Notes: generated by a model not told the origin, from the sequence alone. 64,000 nucleotides of DNA from Candidatus Kapaibacterium sp. (GCA_016788785.1 JAEUSM010000009.1:124001-188000); one strand, 5' to 3'. Positions 47,235-57,143 are shown, counted from the stretch's first letter. Program-made: numbers and translations.

Positions 47235-48323
47235 TTATAAAAACTGCTGGATATTTTTTCTATGAAGAAAATCAACAACGTCTTTTACCGATGATGAATC
47301 TCCTCGTTGACATATTAGTACAGCATCATTTGTATCAATAACTATCAGATCATTAACACCAACCATAGAAACCAATCTCCCATTGGTGCTAACTAAACAA
47401 TTTGAAACGTTTATTGCTACAACATCACCTTCTAAAACATTATTCTTTACATCCTTTTTGGAAAGTCTGTGTACTTCATCCCATGTACCAACATCACTCC
47501 AACCAAATGTAGATGGAATTACAAGAACATTCTTAGATTTTTCTAAAATACCATAGTCTATGGAAATTCCTCGTGTCACTTGATATGCATATTGAACACC
47601 AGCAGTAAATTCTTCTTGATTCTTAACATCTAACAATGGAGAAAACGTTGCAAAAACATCTGGTAAATGTTGTTCCAATTCCTTCCAGAATACAGACTTT
47701 TTCCAGACAAAAATTCCACTGTTCCAAAGGAAATCTCCGGCATCAACAAATCGTTGAGCAGTAGCAATATCCGGTTTTTCTGCAAAATTGGAAATGTATC
47801 GAACTCCTTTTTCATAAAATTGCTCTAAATCATATCTTTTTTCTGTGATTTGAATATAGCCAAAACTGGATTCTGCTCGAGTAGGTTCTATACCTAATGT
47901 TACTAACATATTTTTTTCTGTAGCAACATTGATCGCAAGTTCTAAAAAGTTTTGAAATTCACCAATATTGTTAATCAAATGATCAGATGGTAACGATACT
48001 AAAATGAGCTCATCTTTATATTTTTTGGATAGAACGATTGAAGAATATGTTAAAGCAGTTGCAGTATTTTTAGCTTGAGGTTCAACTATGAAATTACCTT
48101 TGGGAACCATAGGTAATTGCTCCTGCAAAGAATGTATGAGTGGTAGCGTTGTAATGACATGAATATCGTGAAGTTCAAACATTGGTAAAAGGCGAACTAT
48201 TGAATTTTGTATCATAGTTCCCTCTCCAATCAAATGAATCGACTGTTTTGGTTTTTTTTCTCGTGACTTAGGCCATAATTGTACCCCTATGCCACCTGCT
48301 AATATGACTGGTATGACTTTCAA
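47235..48323 (-). CDS. mannose-1-phosphate guanylyltransferase-like nucleotidyltransferase
   Basis: This 362-residue protein has the single GMP domain without the isomerase half. Its N-terminal signature is G-G-I-G-V-Q-L-W-P-K-S-R, followed by P-K-Q. Then come E-P-x2-K-N-T-A, L-P-S-D-H, and F-A-E-K-P, with N-S-G-I-F and S-D-V-G-T-W-D. These match ManC/GMP enzymes that make GDP-mannose. One usually conserved Arg in G-x-G-x-R-L-W-P is Gln here. It stands upstream of the RlpA-like gene. Confidence 0.88.
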   Translation of the reverse strand: MKVIPVILAGGIGVQLWPKSREKKPKQSIHLIGEGTMIQNSIVRLLPMFELHDIHVITTLPLIHSLQEQLPMVPKGNFIVEPQAKNTATALTYSSIVLSKKYKDELILVSLPSDHLINNIGEFQNFLELAINVATEKNMLVTLGIEPTRAESSFGYIQITEKRYDLEQFYEKGVRYISNFAEKPDIATAQRFVDAGDFLWNSGIFVWKKSVFWKELEQHLPDVFATFSPLLDVKNQEEFTAGVQYAYQVTRGISIDYGILEKSKNVLVIPSTFGWSDVGTWDEVHRLSKKDVKNNVLEGDVVAINVSNCLVSTNGRLVSMVGVNDLIVIDTNDAVLICQRGDSSSVKDVVDFLHRKNIQQFL

Positions 48324-48460
48324 AAGAAGCTTATCTTGTTAAAGTGTTGGAACGTAGTTTCCTTTATAATTGTTGTATATCATTTACAACAATATATTAT
48401 TGTATAACGTGTTACTATATCTTTATTGTTACTTCCTTTCTTTACTTATTGGATAGTGTT

Positions 48461-51349
48461 ATGAAAACATACTTTTTACTCTTTTTCATTGTTTTGGTAG
48501 TATTTACTTCGTTAAAAGCATCAAACAAAGACAATTCACATTATGAAAAGCAAGCATTCTCGTATGAAGCTAATCGCGTTGTTTCACAAGATTTTTTTGT
48601 GATAGATTTAACGAATTCATCGTCATCTTTGAATGTTTTTGAACTTTCTTTTCAACAACCGATTGTCATCATCAACTATCTTGGAGCTGGATGCACTCAT
48701 TGCATAGCTCAATTGAATGAGTTCAAAAAACATACGGACAAATTCCAAAAACTTAATGCTCGTATTCTTGCTGTAAGTCCTGATTCCAAAGAAAAGTCGC
48801 AAAATTTCTTTACCAAAAAAGAATTCAATCAAGGAATATTCACTTATACTTCTGATCCAAATTGGCAATATGCTTCAAAATTAGGATTAGTTACAACATC
48901 AAAAAACGAACAATCTTTACTTCACGGAGTTCAAGTAATTTATAAAGGTAAACTAATATTTGGAGTGAAAGGTGAGACTCCATTTATGGGAGTTTCGACT
49001 GTGTTAGACCATATTTTGAATGTAGCAAATCTTAACCCAAATATAGCTGCAAAACCCTCAAATATCGCAAAATGGAATATAACAACAGTACTCACTGAAA
49101 ATGACGGACTCATTCGACCTGTTGATTTAGAGTTTAACTCATCGTTGTTTTTTGAAAATGATTTATGGATTGTCAATTCTGCGAATAATGGTCATCATAC
49201 CATTACAATTGCACATGATATTGAAAGCCCTACTCGTTCGATTGTTCAAAAAGCGGATTCTCGTCGAAGCCATTTTATGTGGCGTACACAAGCGTTAGCT
49301 TTTGGTGTTAATGGTACGTTTGCGACTGCTCAAAATGGAGAGCAAGGGACATTTATGGGAAATGATTTCAAAGAATATTTGTTTATGGGTCCAACTCTTT
49401 GGTCATCAGATACAGCGATATTTGCTTCTAGAAATCAATTTCAACCAGGGTATTTAGGTTCTCATTTGGATATGCTTCACCAAAACCCGTATAATCTTGG
49501 AATTGCTCATGAGACTGCAAGTAAGTATTGGGTAAGTGATGCTCGTTACAACAGCATTAGCTCGTACGATTTTCAAAATCCTCATGAAGTTGGCGGAACT
49601 GACCACAGGGATGGAATTATTTATCGATATGTAGATGTAACGCTAACACCAGGAGCTTATGGAATTCCAGCTCACTTGGTGAAAGATAAAACTACAAACT
49701 GGTTGTATTTCATTGATGGTGGTGCAAAGCTTGTTAAACGATTGGATATTACTTCTGGCACAGAAGGCGAAACATTAGAAATGCCTAATTTTTCTGGTGA
49801 ATGGGTACAATCGTTCAAAAGCAAAATTGGTGGAATTGTCGAAACTGTTGTTCCAACTTCAACAGCCACTCCTGTTGGTATAGATTGTAGAGATGGAATT
49901 TTGTACGTTTCCTATTACGAAACTGGAGATATCAAGCTTTTTGATATAAACAACAATTTTGCAGAAATTGAGACAATTACCACTAATTCTCCTGGTATTA
50001 TGGGTATAACAGTTAATAGATTAGGAGATATTTGGGCAGCAAACCACGATAGTAGTTCTGTTCTGAAAATCTCAAGAAAAGAGATGATTGGAATTGCGTC
50101 TACAATAGATGTTGTTAAAACAAGTAAGAAACAACCTACACTAATATCATATTTAGTTTTCAACAACAAATCAGTTCAAGATACTATCACGCTATCAGTA
50201 TCTGCAAATAAACCAAATAATGATTGGGAAGTACAAACTTCTGAGAAAGTTATTGTTCCCGCAAATAGTACGGTGAATAGTGACTTTACTATTATAGCCT
50301 CTGAATCACCAGATGTAATTACCTACACATTAACTGCTACCAGTGCAGACAAACAACAAAGTGCTCACAAATCTTTTCAAGTTGTTTCGTTGGATGCAGA
50401 ACGATATTACGTAAATGATGCAACAATGGAAACATTTGAAGTACAACAACAATTAAAAGAAATTGGCAAAGAAAATTACATAGAAATTTCTTCTTCACTG
50501 TTTGCTCAGAATTTCAAATCTTTTCAAAATCTTAAAACTGTCATTTGGAATAGTGCTACTTTTGGCGATATAAATACTGTTGAAAAAGCAGCTATCAACG
50601 ATTTGATTAATAAAAATGTTGAAGTAATGCTTATCGCCGATGACCCAATAAACACTATGCATTACGATGAAGGAAATAGCTCGTTTCTAGCAAGTTTTGG
50701 AGCTAAATTTGCTGATTTAGATACTACGACAGATAATGTAGGTAGTAGAATCTATACGATAGATACAGATTCTGAGGTAATTAAATTTGATGCAATTTCT
50801 GAATTTGATGTAAATCTATTTGGATTGTTTCATAATAAAGGAAAAGGATATATTCCGACACCTTTATTCACAGCTTTAACTCCATGGGCAAAACCGTTGA
50901 TGAAGGAAAAAACTACGTCATTGGCTACAGCTATTTATGGCGATAGAATAAATCTTCGTACAATCTTATTTGGTTCTAATTTTCACTCATTTGTTGATGA
51001 AACCCTTCGCAATGAGATTTTACGACAATGTATTGTGTGGTTAGAAGGTGGTGCACCTCCAACGTCGGTGCAAGAAATGAATACGCAACCAGCAATGGTT
51101 TCGTTACTGCAAAACCCAATGCCTGAAAACACCTTCATTCGCATTACACCACAAAAGGAATTAACTTCTGTTCGAGTTCGCCTTTTCAACAGCACTGGAG
51201 CATTGGTTGCAAATATTGGTGAATTTCAGCAAGTAAGTTCTGAACAATTGATTCCATTTTCATCTCGCAATTTATCAAACGGTGTTTACTACATCGTCAC
51301 GGAATGGAACGGTGGTTCAACATTGACGGTAGCAGTTAAACAACAGTAA
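48461..51349 (+). CDS. T9SS-secreted thioredoxin-like/beta-propeller protein
   Basis: This 962-residue protein starts at ATG 48461; the frame extends to 48344, but that leader is a poor signal peptide. A signal peptide (about 20 residues) is followed by an AhpC/thioredoxin-like domain (about 30-170) with C78-T-H-C81. An NHL/SMP-30-like propeller lies at about 200-560, and an Ig/FN3-like stretch near 560-640. A Rossmann-like segment at about 645-850 resembles type 1 glutamine-amidotransferase-fold modules. A T9SS sorting domain lies at about 885-962 (N-P-M-P, then N-G-V-Y-Y). I know of no named family with this exact order. Extracellular redox or thiol chemistry is inference from the C-x-x-C. 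Confidence 0.82.
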   Translation: MKTYFLLFFIVLVVFTSLKASNKDNSHYEKQAFSYEANRVVSQDFFVIDLTNSSSSLNVFELSFQQPIVIINYLGAGCTHCIAQLNEFKKHTDKFQKLNARILAVSPDSKEKSQNFFTKKEFNQGIFTYTSDPNWQYASKLGLVTTSKNEQSLLHGVQVIYKGKLIFGVKGETPFMGVSTVLDHILNVANLNPNIAAKPSNIAKWNITTVLTENDGLIRPVDLEFNSSLFFENDLWIVNSANNGHHTITIAHDIESPTRSIVQKADSRRSHFMWRTQALAFGVNGTFATAQNGEQGTFMGNDFKEYLFMGPTLWSSDTAIFASRNQFQPGYLGSHLDMLHQNPYNLGIAHETASKYWVSDARYNSISSYDFQNPHEVGGTDHRDGIIYRYVDVTLTPGAYGIPAHLVKDKTTNWLYFIDGGAKLVKRLDITSGTEGETLEMPNFSGEWVQSFKSKIGGIVETVVPTSTATPVGIDCRDGILYVSYYETGDIKLFDINNNFAEIETITTNSPGIMGITVNRLGDIWAANHDSSSVLKISRKEMIGIASTIDVVKTSKKQPTLISYLVFNNKSVQDTITLSVSANKPNNDWEVQTSEKVIVPANSTVNSDFTIIASESPDVITYTLTATSADKQQSAHKSFQVVSLDAERYYVNDATMETFEVQQQLKEIGKENYIEISSSLFAQNFKSFQNLKTVIWNSATFGDINTVEKAAINDLINKNVEVMLIADDPINTMHYDEGNSSFLASFGAKFADLDTTTDNVGSRIYTIDTDSEVIKFDAISEFDVNLFGLFHNKGKGYIPTPLFTALTPWAKPLMKEKTTSLATAIYGDRINLRTILFGSNFHSFVDETLRNEILRQCIVWLEGGAPPTSVQEMNTQPAMVSLLQNPMPENTFIRITPQKELTSVRVRLFNSTGALVANIGEFQQVSSEQLIPFSSRNLSNGVYYIVTEWNGGSTLTVAVKQQ

Positions 51350-51355
51350 CAATAT

Positions 51356-52729
51356 ATGGCAACCTATCATACTTCCTTAGTATGGTTTAGAAATGATGTT
51401 AGGTTAACTGACAACGAAGCCTATTACAAAGCAACGGTATCATCACAATTTGTGATACCGTTTTTTTGTTTCGATGAACATTTATTCGAAACTTCTTCCT
51501 TTGGTTTTCCAAGAATAGGAGAACATCGTGCTACATTTTTGTATGATACTGTGGCAAATGTTTACGAACAGTTAACGGGTGTAGGTTCTTCATTAATCAT
51601 ACGTAAAGGAAATCCGATTGAAGAAATCAAGAAGATTGCTCAACAACTTCACATTGACGCTATATTTTACGGTCAAGAGCCTGCGTGGGAAGAAAAACAA
51701 CGAGAGTCACAACTGCAAAAACTTCAGCAGATTTACCCAAAAGTAAAACTAATACCATGTGAAAATTTTTCTCTGTTGCGTTCAGAACAGTTGCCATTTT
51801 CTTTGCAAAATCTGCCAACAAACTTTACGGCATATTTCAATGAAGTAAAAAAAGTACTACCTACAACCCCAATAACGGTATTTCCCAAACCAGTTGCAAA
51901 AAAACTTCCACAAGAATGGTATGATGGTAATCCTGACGATACAATACCAACAAAACTATCAATATTCCCCAAAATTGATTTTACTAATGCCACACAAGAA
52001 ACATATTTTGTCGGTGGTGAGCACTTTGGCAAAGAACGTGTCAAAGAATATTTGTGGAAATCAAATGCAATTCAAGTATACAAAGAAACTCGCAATGGTC
52101 TTTTAGGGAAAAACTACTCGAGCAAATTCTCTCCTTGGTTAGCAGTAGGTGCAATTTCCGCACGATATATTTACGATGAAATTTTGCGTTACGAGGAAGA
52201 ACGAGTTGCCAATGATTCCACGTATTGGCTTGGGTATGAACTGTTTTGGCGAGATTATTTTCAATTAGTTGCCAAAAAATATGGCAAACAAATCTTCTTA
52301 CCGCGAGGAATCAAAAACAAACAACAACCGATTGAATGGTCACGAGAATTTGCCGAACATTGGAAAAATGGAACGACTGGATTTCCATTTATTGATGCAG
52401 CAATGAGAGAACTTCGTCAAACTGGTTTTATGTCCAACCGAATGCGTCAAAATGTGGCTAGTTTTCTCATTCATGATTTGCACATTCCTTGGTTGTATGG
52501 AGCAGAATATTTTGAATATCAATTACTCGATTATGATGCATCAAGCAATTATGGTAATTGGGGATATATTGCAGGAGTGGGGTGTGATCCACGCGAAGTA
52601 AGAAAATTTAATATCCATAAACAGGCTCAAACCTACGACCCATACGGAGAATTTGTGCATCATTGGATCCCTGAACTTAAAAAGTCTCCATCTTCCTATC
52701 CTTCACCAATAGTCAAATTACAATTTTGA
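51356..52729 (+). CDS. cryptochrome DASH / photolyase-family protein
   Basis: This 457-residue flavoprotein is of the photolyase/cryptochrome family. W-F-R-N-D-V-R-L-T-D-N begins the N-terminal antenna domain. The C-terminal FAD domain has T-R-N-G-L-L-G, S-S-K-F-S-P-W-L-A-V-G and E-L-F-W-R-D-Y-F. It also has M-S-N-R-M-R-Q-N-V-A-S-F and N-Y-G-N-W. The T-R-N-G and Y-S-S-K-F-S-P-W blocks are typical of CRY-DASH, which repairs UV dimers in single-stranded DNA. It overlaps the DUF429 gene by four bases. Confidence 0.91.
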   Translation: MATYHTSLVWFRNDVRLTDNEAYYKATVSSQFVIPFFCFDEHLFETSSFGFPRIGEHRATFLYDTVANVYEQLTGVGSSLIIRKGNPIEEIKKIAQQLHIDAIFYGQEPAWEEKQRESQLQKLQQIYPKVKLIPCENFSLLRSEQLPFSLQNLPTNFTAYFNEVKKVLPTTPITVFPKPVAKKLPQEWYDGNPDDTIPTKLSIFPKIDFTNATQETYFVGGEHFGKERVKEYLWKSNAIQVYKETRNGLLGKNYSSKFSPWLAVGAISARYIYDEILRYEEERVANDSTYWLGYELFWRDYFQLVAKKYGKQIFLPRGIKNKQQPIEWSREFAEHWKNGTTGFPFIDAAMRELRQTGFMSNRMRQNVASFLIHDLHIPWLYGAEYFEYQLLDYDASSNYGNWGYIAGVGCDPREVRKFNIHKQAQTYDPYGEFVHHWIPELKKSPSSYPSPIVKLQF

Positions 52730-53322
52730 GCAATAAAGATTGTATAATTGGAATTGACTTTGGTGCTCAACTTGCTGGGACTACCTGCTGTGCAGTGAAA
52801 CACATTGGCACCAATACAGTAACAATTTTAACAAGTATAAAAGGGAAATCTGCTGATTCGTTTATTTACGACTGTGTAAAAGAATTTACGCCAGTTCTCA
52901 TTGGAATTGATGCACCATTATCGCTACCAATGTTTTATACTAACCCACAACAATATACAGACAATAACTATCGTTTTTGTGACCGCGAACTTTCCGCAAT
53001 GTCGCCGATGTTTTTGGGTGGGTTAACTTCTCGTGCTATGAAGATACGGTATGAATTGGAGCAACAAAAAATCCAATGTATTGAAGTCTATCCAAAAGCG
53101 TTTGTAAAAAAGCATTTTTTAGATACATTAGGTTATAAAGAATCAAAAGAATACATTCCAAACTGTATCGAGGCATTAATGAAGATAGTTGATGTTTCAG
53201 TGAATGAACCGCTTTCAACTTGGCATGAGTTTGATTCCTTAGTCGCAGTAGCAATAACTGAACGATATTATGCAAAAAACGCTGACTCTGTCGGGAATGA
53301 AGAAGGATATATTTATTTTTAA
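52726..53322 (+). CDS. DUF429-family predicted nuclease
   Basis: This 198-residue protein starts at TTG 52726 within TTGA, overlapping the CRY-DASH stop. The N-terminal G-I-D-F-G-A-Q-L-A-G-T and later I-G-I-D-A-P-L-S-L-P fit the DUF429 family, predicted to have an RNase H-like fold with acidic catalytic residues. A second cluster, R-x-C-D-R-E-L, and E-V-Y-P-K-A also fit. Enzymatic activity is not proven for the family as far as I know. Coupling with CRY-DASH suggests, but does not show, a nucleic-acid role. Confidence 0.78.
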   Translation: MSNKDCIIGIDFGAQLAGTTCCAVKHIGTNTVTILTSIKGKSADSFIYDCVKEFTPVLIGIDAPLSLPMFYTNPQQYTDNNYRFCDRELSAMSPMFLGGLTSRAMKIRYELEQQKIQCIEVYPKAFVKKHFLDTLGYKESKEYIPNCIEALMKIVDVSVNEPLSTWHEFDSLVAVAITERYYAKNADSVGNEEGYIYF

Positions 53323-54287
53323 AAGAAAAGTGGGTTTTTGATACGAAACCCAATATTGGGTACAACACCAGAAGTAAAAGCACCGTAACTGAGGTCATCA
53401 GCAAATCGTTCCACAGCAACAAATAGCTCAAAATGATTCAAAACACCTTTCCCTATAAATCCAACTTCTACCCTTCCACTGTAGATGTTTTTAGCATCCT
53501 TGTCTGGTCCAATTTGACGAAAAGGATCTGACTCTATAAAACCTACAATTCCCCAGCCTTTAGTGTATAGAGAAATATTTTTAGAGAGGTTATATTGGAA
53601 TCGTATACCGGACTCTATTGTTCCTCGTAACCGATTTAACGAAGTACCTTCTAAACCCTTTGTATACCGATAATCTTCTCGAACAAAATTATAATGTGGT
53701 TTTATATAAAATTGTAAGTCTGAATTTTCAATTGGTTGTAACAAGTTAGATTGAAAATTTGCAGTCATTCCACCATGAATAGTGACTCTTTTTTGAATTG
53801 AATCAAGAGTAACTGGATTAGAAAATGGAGGATCGAAATTGTCTATTTCGTGTTTACAAAAGTGAGTATATCCAATAGTAACAGTACCGTGTTCAGTCCT
53901 TTTTGCAAATCCCAAAAACTCTTCCCATCGTGAAGTATTTGGATTGAATACAACAGATTCATTTCGTTCAGCTGTAATTTCTTTAGAAATAACTCCAATA
54001 ATATGATCATTTGGGGTGAAGGAATATAAAGTAAAACCTAATAAAAATCTACCATTCCAAGCTTGGGATCGCACTTCTTCTGGGTTTCCAACTGATGCTT
54101 CCACAAGTAATGAATTTGTAGTCAAAAAACCAATAGAACTGTCTTGAAGATTTGCTATAACATACGGAATTCCTCGTGATACATTAGTTTGAGAGCGAAG
54201 TGTTGTTTGTTCACTATATAGAAGTATTATACAGAATAAAATGTAGAACATTTTTTGGAAAGATATGAAAAGACATTTGTTGAACAT
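53319..54287 (-). CDS. predicted outer-membrane protein, unknown function
   Basis: This 322-residue protein has an N-terminal signal-like segment with a basic start and a long hydrophobic run (about residues 13-24), ending near L-R-S-Q. The rest is rich in alternating polar/aromatic strands, such as L-Q-F-Y-I-K-P-H-Y-N-F and I-S-L-Y-T-K-G-W-G-I-V-G, and ends in Phe-Phe. This is typical of a Bacteroidota beta-barrel or DUF-type outer-membrane protein; no specific family is recognised. An internal ATG at 54251 is an alternative start. It lies nine bases after the transporter gene and ends convergently with the DUF429 gene. Confidence 0.7.
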   Translation of the reverse strand: MFNKCLFISFQKMFYILFCIILLYSEQTTLRSQTNVSRGIPYVIANLQDSSIGFLTTNSLLVEASVGNPEEVRSQAWNGRFLLGFTLYSFTPNDHIIGVISKEITAERNESVVFNPNTSRWEEFLGFAKRTEHGTVTIGYTHFCKHEIDNFDPPFSNPVTLDSIQKRVTIHGGMTANFQSNLLQPIENSDLQFYIKPHYNFVREDYRYTKGLEGTSLNRLRGTIESGIRFQYNLSKNISLYTKGWGIVGFIESDPFRQIGPDKDAKNIYSGRVEVGFIGKGVLNHFELFVAVERFADDLSYGAFTSGVVPNIGFRIKNPLFF

Positions 54288-54296
54288 TGTTTCTTT

Positions 54297-55613
54297 TTAT
54301 TGATGAGTTGAAATCAACTTCTTATACGGGAAATACATATAAATACACGCCATAACTCTACCACAAATTGTGGAAAATGCAGCTGCATATATACCAGTTA
54401 TTGAATATGAATAAGTCAAAAATGCCATTAACAACACAGTCGTTGCTATTTCAACAACGACAGAAATGGTAACATGTTTATTTTGTTTCATATTGATTAT
54501 CACCGCACGCTGTACTGCATACACAACAGATAATGCTGGAAACAATACCATTATTTGCGTTGGTAAAATCGCAAATTGTGTCAATTGAGGTGATAGCCCA
54601 TAAACTGATTGATAGGCTATTGCCACCAATGGAGTGAATGCAACTGTACCCAAACCAACAACGGTAAACAACCCAATATAGACCGCAAAACGTTTGAGTG
54701 CTTTGTGGTGTTCATTTTCTTTGCCAAGAAGTGCTAATGCTGCATCTGTATAAGAAAAGCCAAAACTTCTGAATATAAAAACCATTGATTCTATAACAGG
54801 TAATACTGCCAAAGACTCTAATGCAAATGGAGACCTATTGATGAAGAATGTAATAAATGGCGTTGTGGACATCGTGATTAAAGACGTCAATGCCAAAGGA
54901 TAATAGTATTTTGATAAACCCAAAAAGTCCGTTTTGGTTGTTGCTTCTGATTTTTCTTTTTTATAGCGTCTAATAACTCCTCGAGCCATATATCGAGTTG
55001 CTAATGTCTCGCAAACAACGCCCATTGATAAACCAAACGCACCTACTACAATTCCATCAAAATTTGTAAATAGTGAAACCGAAAAACCTCCGAGAAGAAT
55101 TCCGATGATTCTCACCACAGTTCCATAGGTAACGCGTCGTGTTTCTCCCGCTTTGATGAGCAATCCTTGATAAAACCTTCGGAAACCAATTGCTGCAGGC
55201 CATGGTATGAGAATCCATAATCCTATGTAGGTTTTTTCTGCTACTTGTGGTGGCAAAAACAGCAACGAACCTGCCACAAAATCAAAAACTGGTGGTATGA
55301 CTACCAAAAACATTCCGACTGTAACCAATATATTCAGTGCATACGCAAAGGCTCGCATCCTGCGAAATGAGGGTCCATTATGCACCATAGCAATTGTTGC
55401 AGAAAGTAACATTATGATTGGTGATTCGATAATCATCGATACAGAGTGTGAGACTCCGTATGCAGCAAGGTTAAACTTTGGATCTATCATTCTGGCTATG
55501 ATTGAAGTAAGAATGGGGCTTTCTGCAGCCATCATCAACCAAGTCGCTGAAAGTGGGAACCAAAATTTAAAAATGTACAAAGAATCTAATTCTTTGTCTC
55601 TATATGAATGCAT
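54297..55613 (-). CDS. MATE/ANK-like membrane transporter
   Basis: This 438-residue protein has about 12 hydrophobic helices in two similar halves, as in the MATE/MOP superfamily. The first-helix region F-K-F-W-F-P-L-S-A-T-W, with A-A-Y-G-V-S-H-S, and the second-half Y-Y-Y-P-L-A-L-T-S-L-I resemble the ANK (progressive ankylosis) branch more than NorM-type drug exporters. The cargo is unknown; ANK in animals exports ATP or citrate and phosphate. It heads a minus-strand pair with the beta-barrel protein. Confidence 0.7.
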   Translation of the reverse strand: MHSYRDKELDSLYIFKFWFPLSATWLMMAAESPILTSIIARMIDPKFNLAAYGVSHSVSMIIESPIIMLLSATIAMVHNGPSFRRMRAFAYALNILVTVGMFLVVIPPVFDFVAGSLLFLPPQVAEKTYIGLWILIPWPAAIGFRRFYQGLLIKAGETRRVTYGTVVRIIGILLGGFSVSLFTNFDGIVVGAFGLSMGVVCETLATRYMARGVIRRYKKEKSEATTKTDFLGLSKYYYPLALTSLITMSTTPFITFFINRSPFALESLAVLPVIESMVFIFRSFGFSYTDAALALLGKENEHHKALKRFAVYIGLFTVVGLGTVAFTPLVAIAYQSVYGLSPQLTQFAILPTQIMVLFPALSVVYAVQRAVIINMKQNKHVTISVVVEIATTVLLMAFLTYSYSITGIYAAAFSTICGRVMACIYMYFPYKKLISTHQ

Positions 55614-55730
55614 GTTTCTGGGGGAATTCTAACGGCGAAAATAACGTTGACGTTTGAAAAACAAAATTAAGGTTTATCTTCTATCGTCTCTATATTCTTT
55701 TATACCCAAAAATCTATTTCAAAAGAATTT

Positions 55731-57089
55731 ATGTCAGTTCAATCTCGTTATAAATCATTTCATTATATACAAGACCTTTCCAAATTCATTGGTCAAGAAG
55801 TCGAACTTCGTGGCTGGGTTTACGATAGAACCAAAAAAGGAAAATTACAATTCATCCAATTGCGTGACGGAACAGGCATCGTTCAATGTGTACTTTTCAA
55901 AGGTGCCGTTACAGAAGAAATTTTCGAACGTGCTTCTGAAATTTCGCAAGAAACGTCCGTGAAAATCAAAGGTACTGTTCGTCAAGAAGAACGCTCTCCA
56001 TCTGGCGTAGAACTCGATGTTGTGGATATTACTATCATTGGTCATTCTCAAGATTATCCTATCACTCCAAAAGAGCATGGTGATGAATTTTTGATGGAAA
56101 ATAGACATTTGTGGTTACGATCAACACGCCAACATGCCATTATGCGAGTTCGAGCAAGAATCGTCAAAGCCATTCGCGATTTCTTCGATTCCAATGGATT
56201 TATTTTGCAAGATTCACCTATCTTTACTCCTGCTGCAGGTGAAGGAACATCAACTTTGTTTTCTACCAAATACTTTGAATTAGGCGAAGTGTATTTGGCT
56301 CAAACTGGTCAGTTATACGCAGAAGCAACTGCTATGGCTCATGGGAAAGTCTATACATTTGGACCAACGTTCCGTGCGGAAAAATCAAAAACTCGACGTC
56401 ACTTAACTGAATTTTGGATGGTTGAACCTGAAATGGCATTTTTCGATTTGGAAGATGATATGGATTTAGCCGAAGATTTGGTAGAATATATCGTTCAATC
56501 AGTTCTTGAAGATTGTCGCCCTGAATTGGTTCTTTTGGAACGTGATATTGAAAAATTAGAAAAAGTGAAACGTCCATTCCACCGTATGAGCTATACCGAA
56601 GCTGTGAAATGGCTCAATGAAAACGATGTGAAACTTATCAAAAAGAATGCTGACGGTACCGAATCGCACATTGATTTCCCTTGGGGTGAAGACTTCGGTG
56701 CTCCACAAGAAGAAGCGTTGATGCGTCAATTCGACAAACCGTGTATCGTTCATCGTTATCCAGCGGAAGTGAAAGCATTCTATATGAAACGTGACCCTGA
56801 AAATCCGTTATGTGCTTTGGCAATGGATATGTTGGCTCCAGATGATGCTGGTGAAATTATTGGTGGAAGCCAACGTGAGGACGATATGGAAGCCTTGGAA
56901 CATCGCATCAACGAAGAAGGTCTACCAATGGAAGCATTCGATTGGTATTTGGATATTCGTAAATATGGCTCTGTTCCTCATGCCGGATTTGGTATGGGAT
57001 TGGAACGAGTGGTCAAATGGATTACTGGTGCAAAACACATCCGTGAAGCAATTCCGTTTCCACGTACTCCGTACAGAGTTGTGCCGTAA
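55731..57089 (+). CDS. asnS: asparaginyl-tRNA synthetase
   Basis: This 452-residue class IIb synthetase charges tRNA-Asn. The N-terminal OB anticodon-binding domain (about 15-110) has V-E-L-R-G-W-V-Y-D-R. The catalytic core follows with F-T-P-A-A-G-E-G-T-S (motif 2 region), F-R-A-E-K-S-K-T-R-R-H-L-T-E-F and the C-terminal motif 3 G-F-G-M-G-L-E-R. The E-x-G-E-G-T and T-R-R-H-L-T-E-F-W-M-V-E patterns favour AsnRS over AspRS. tRNA-Asn lies about 3 kb downstream. Confidence 0.95.
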   Translation: MSVQSRYKSFHYIQDLSKFIGQEVELRGWVYDRTKKGKLQFIQLRDGTGIVQCVLFKGAVTEEIFERASEISQETSVKIKGTVRQEERSPSGVELDVVDITIIGHSQDYPITPKEHGDEFLMENRHLWLRSTRQHAIMRVRARIVKAIRDFFDSNGFILQDSPIFTPAAGEGTSTLFSTKYFELGEVYLAQTGQLYAEATAMAHGKVYTFGPTFRAEKSKTRRHLTEFWMVEPEMAFFDLEDDMDLAEDLVEYIVQSVLEDCRPELVLLERDIEKLEKVKRPFHRMSYTEAVKWLNENDVKLIKKNADGTESHIDFPWGEDFGAPQEEALMRQFDKPCIVHRYPAEVKAFYMKRDPENPLCALAMDMLAPDDAGEIIGGSQREDDMEALEHRINEEGLPMEAFDWYLDIRKYGSVPHAGFGMGLERVVKWITGAKHIREAIPFPRTPYRVVP

Positions 57090-57102
57090 CGAATACTTTT
57101 TT

Positions 57103-57130
57103 AAGCCCTGACAATCAGGGCTTTTTATTT
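57103..57130 (+). terminator. intrinsic terminator after asnS
   Basis: AAGCCCTGA (57103-57111), loop CAA, TCAGGGCTT (57115-57123), then TTTATTTTTT. A nine-base-pair stem with a T-rich tail. Confidence 0.88.
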
Positions 57131-57143
57131 TTTCTTTTACCCA

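Noticed and set aside
55654-55962. Plus-strand frame of 102 codons overlapping the asnS start
   Set aside because: It overlaps the clear AsnRS N-terminal domain in another frame and has no recognisable features.
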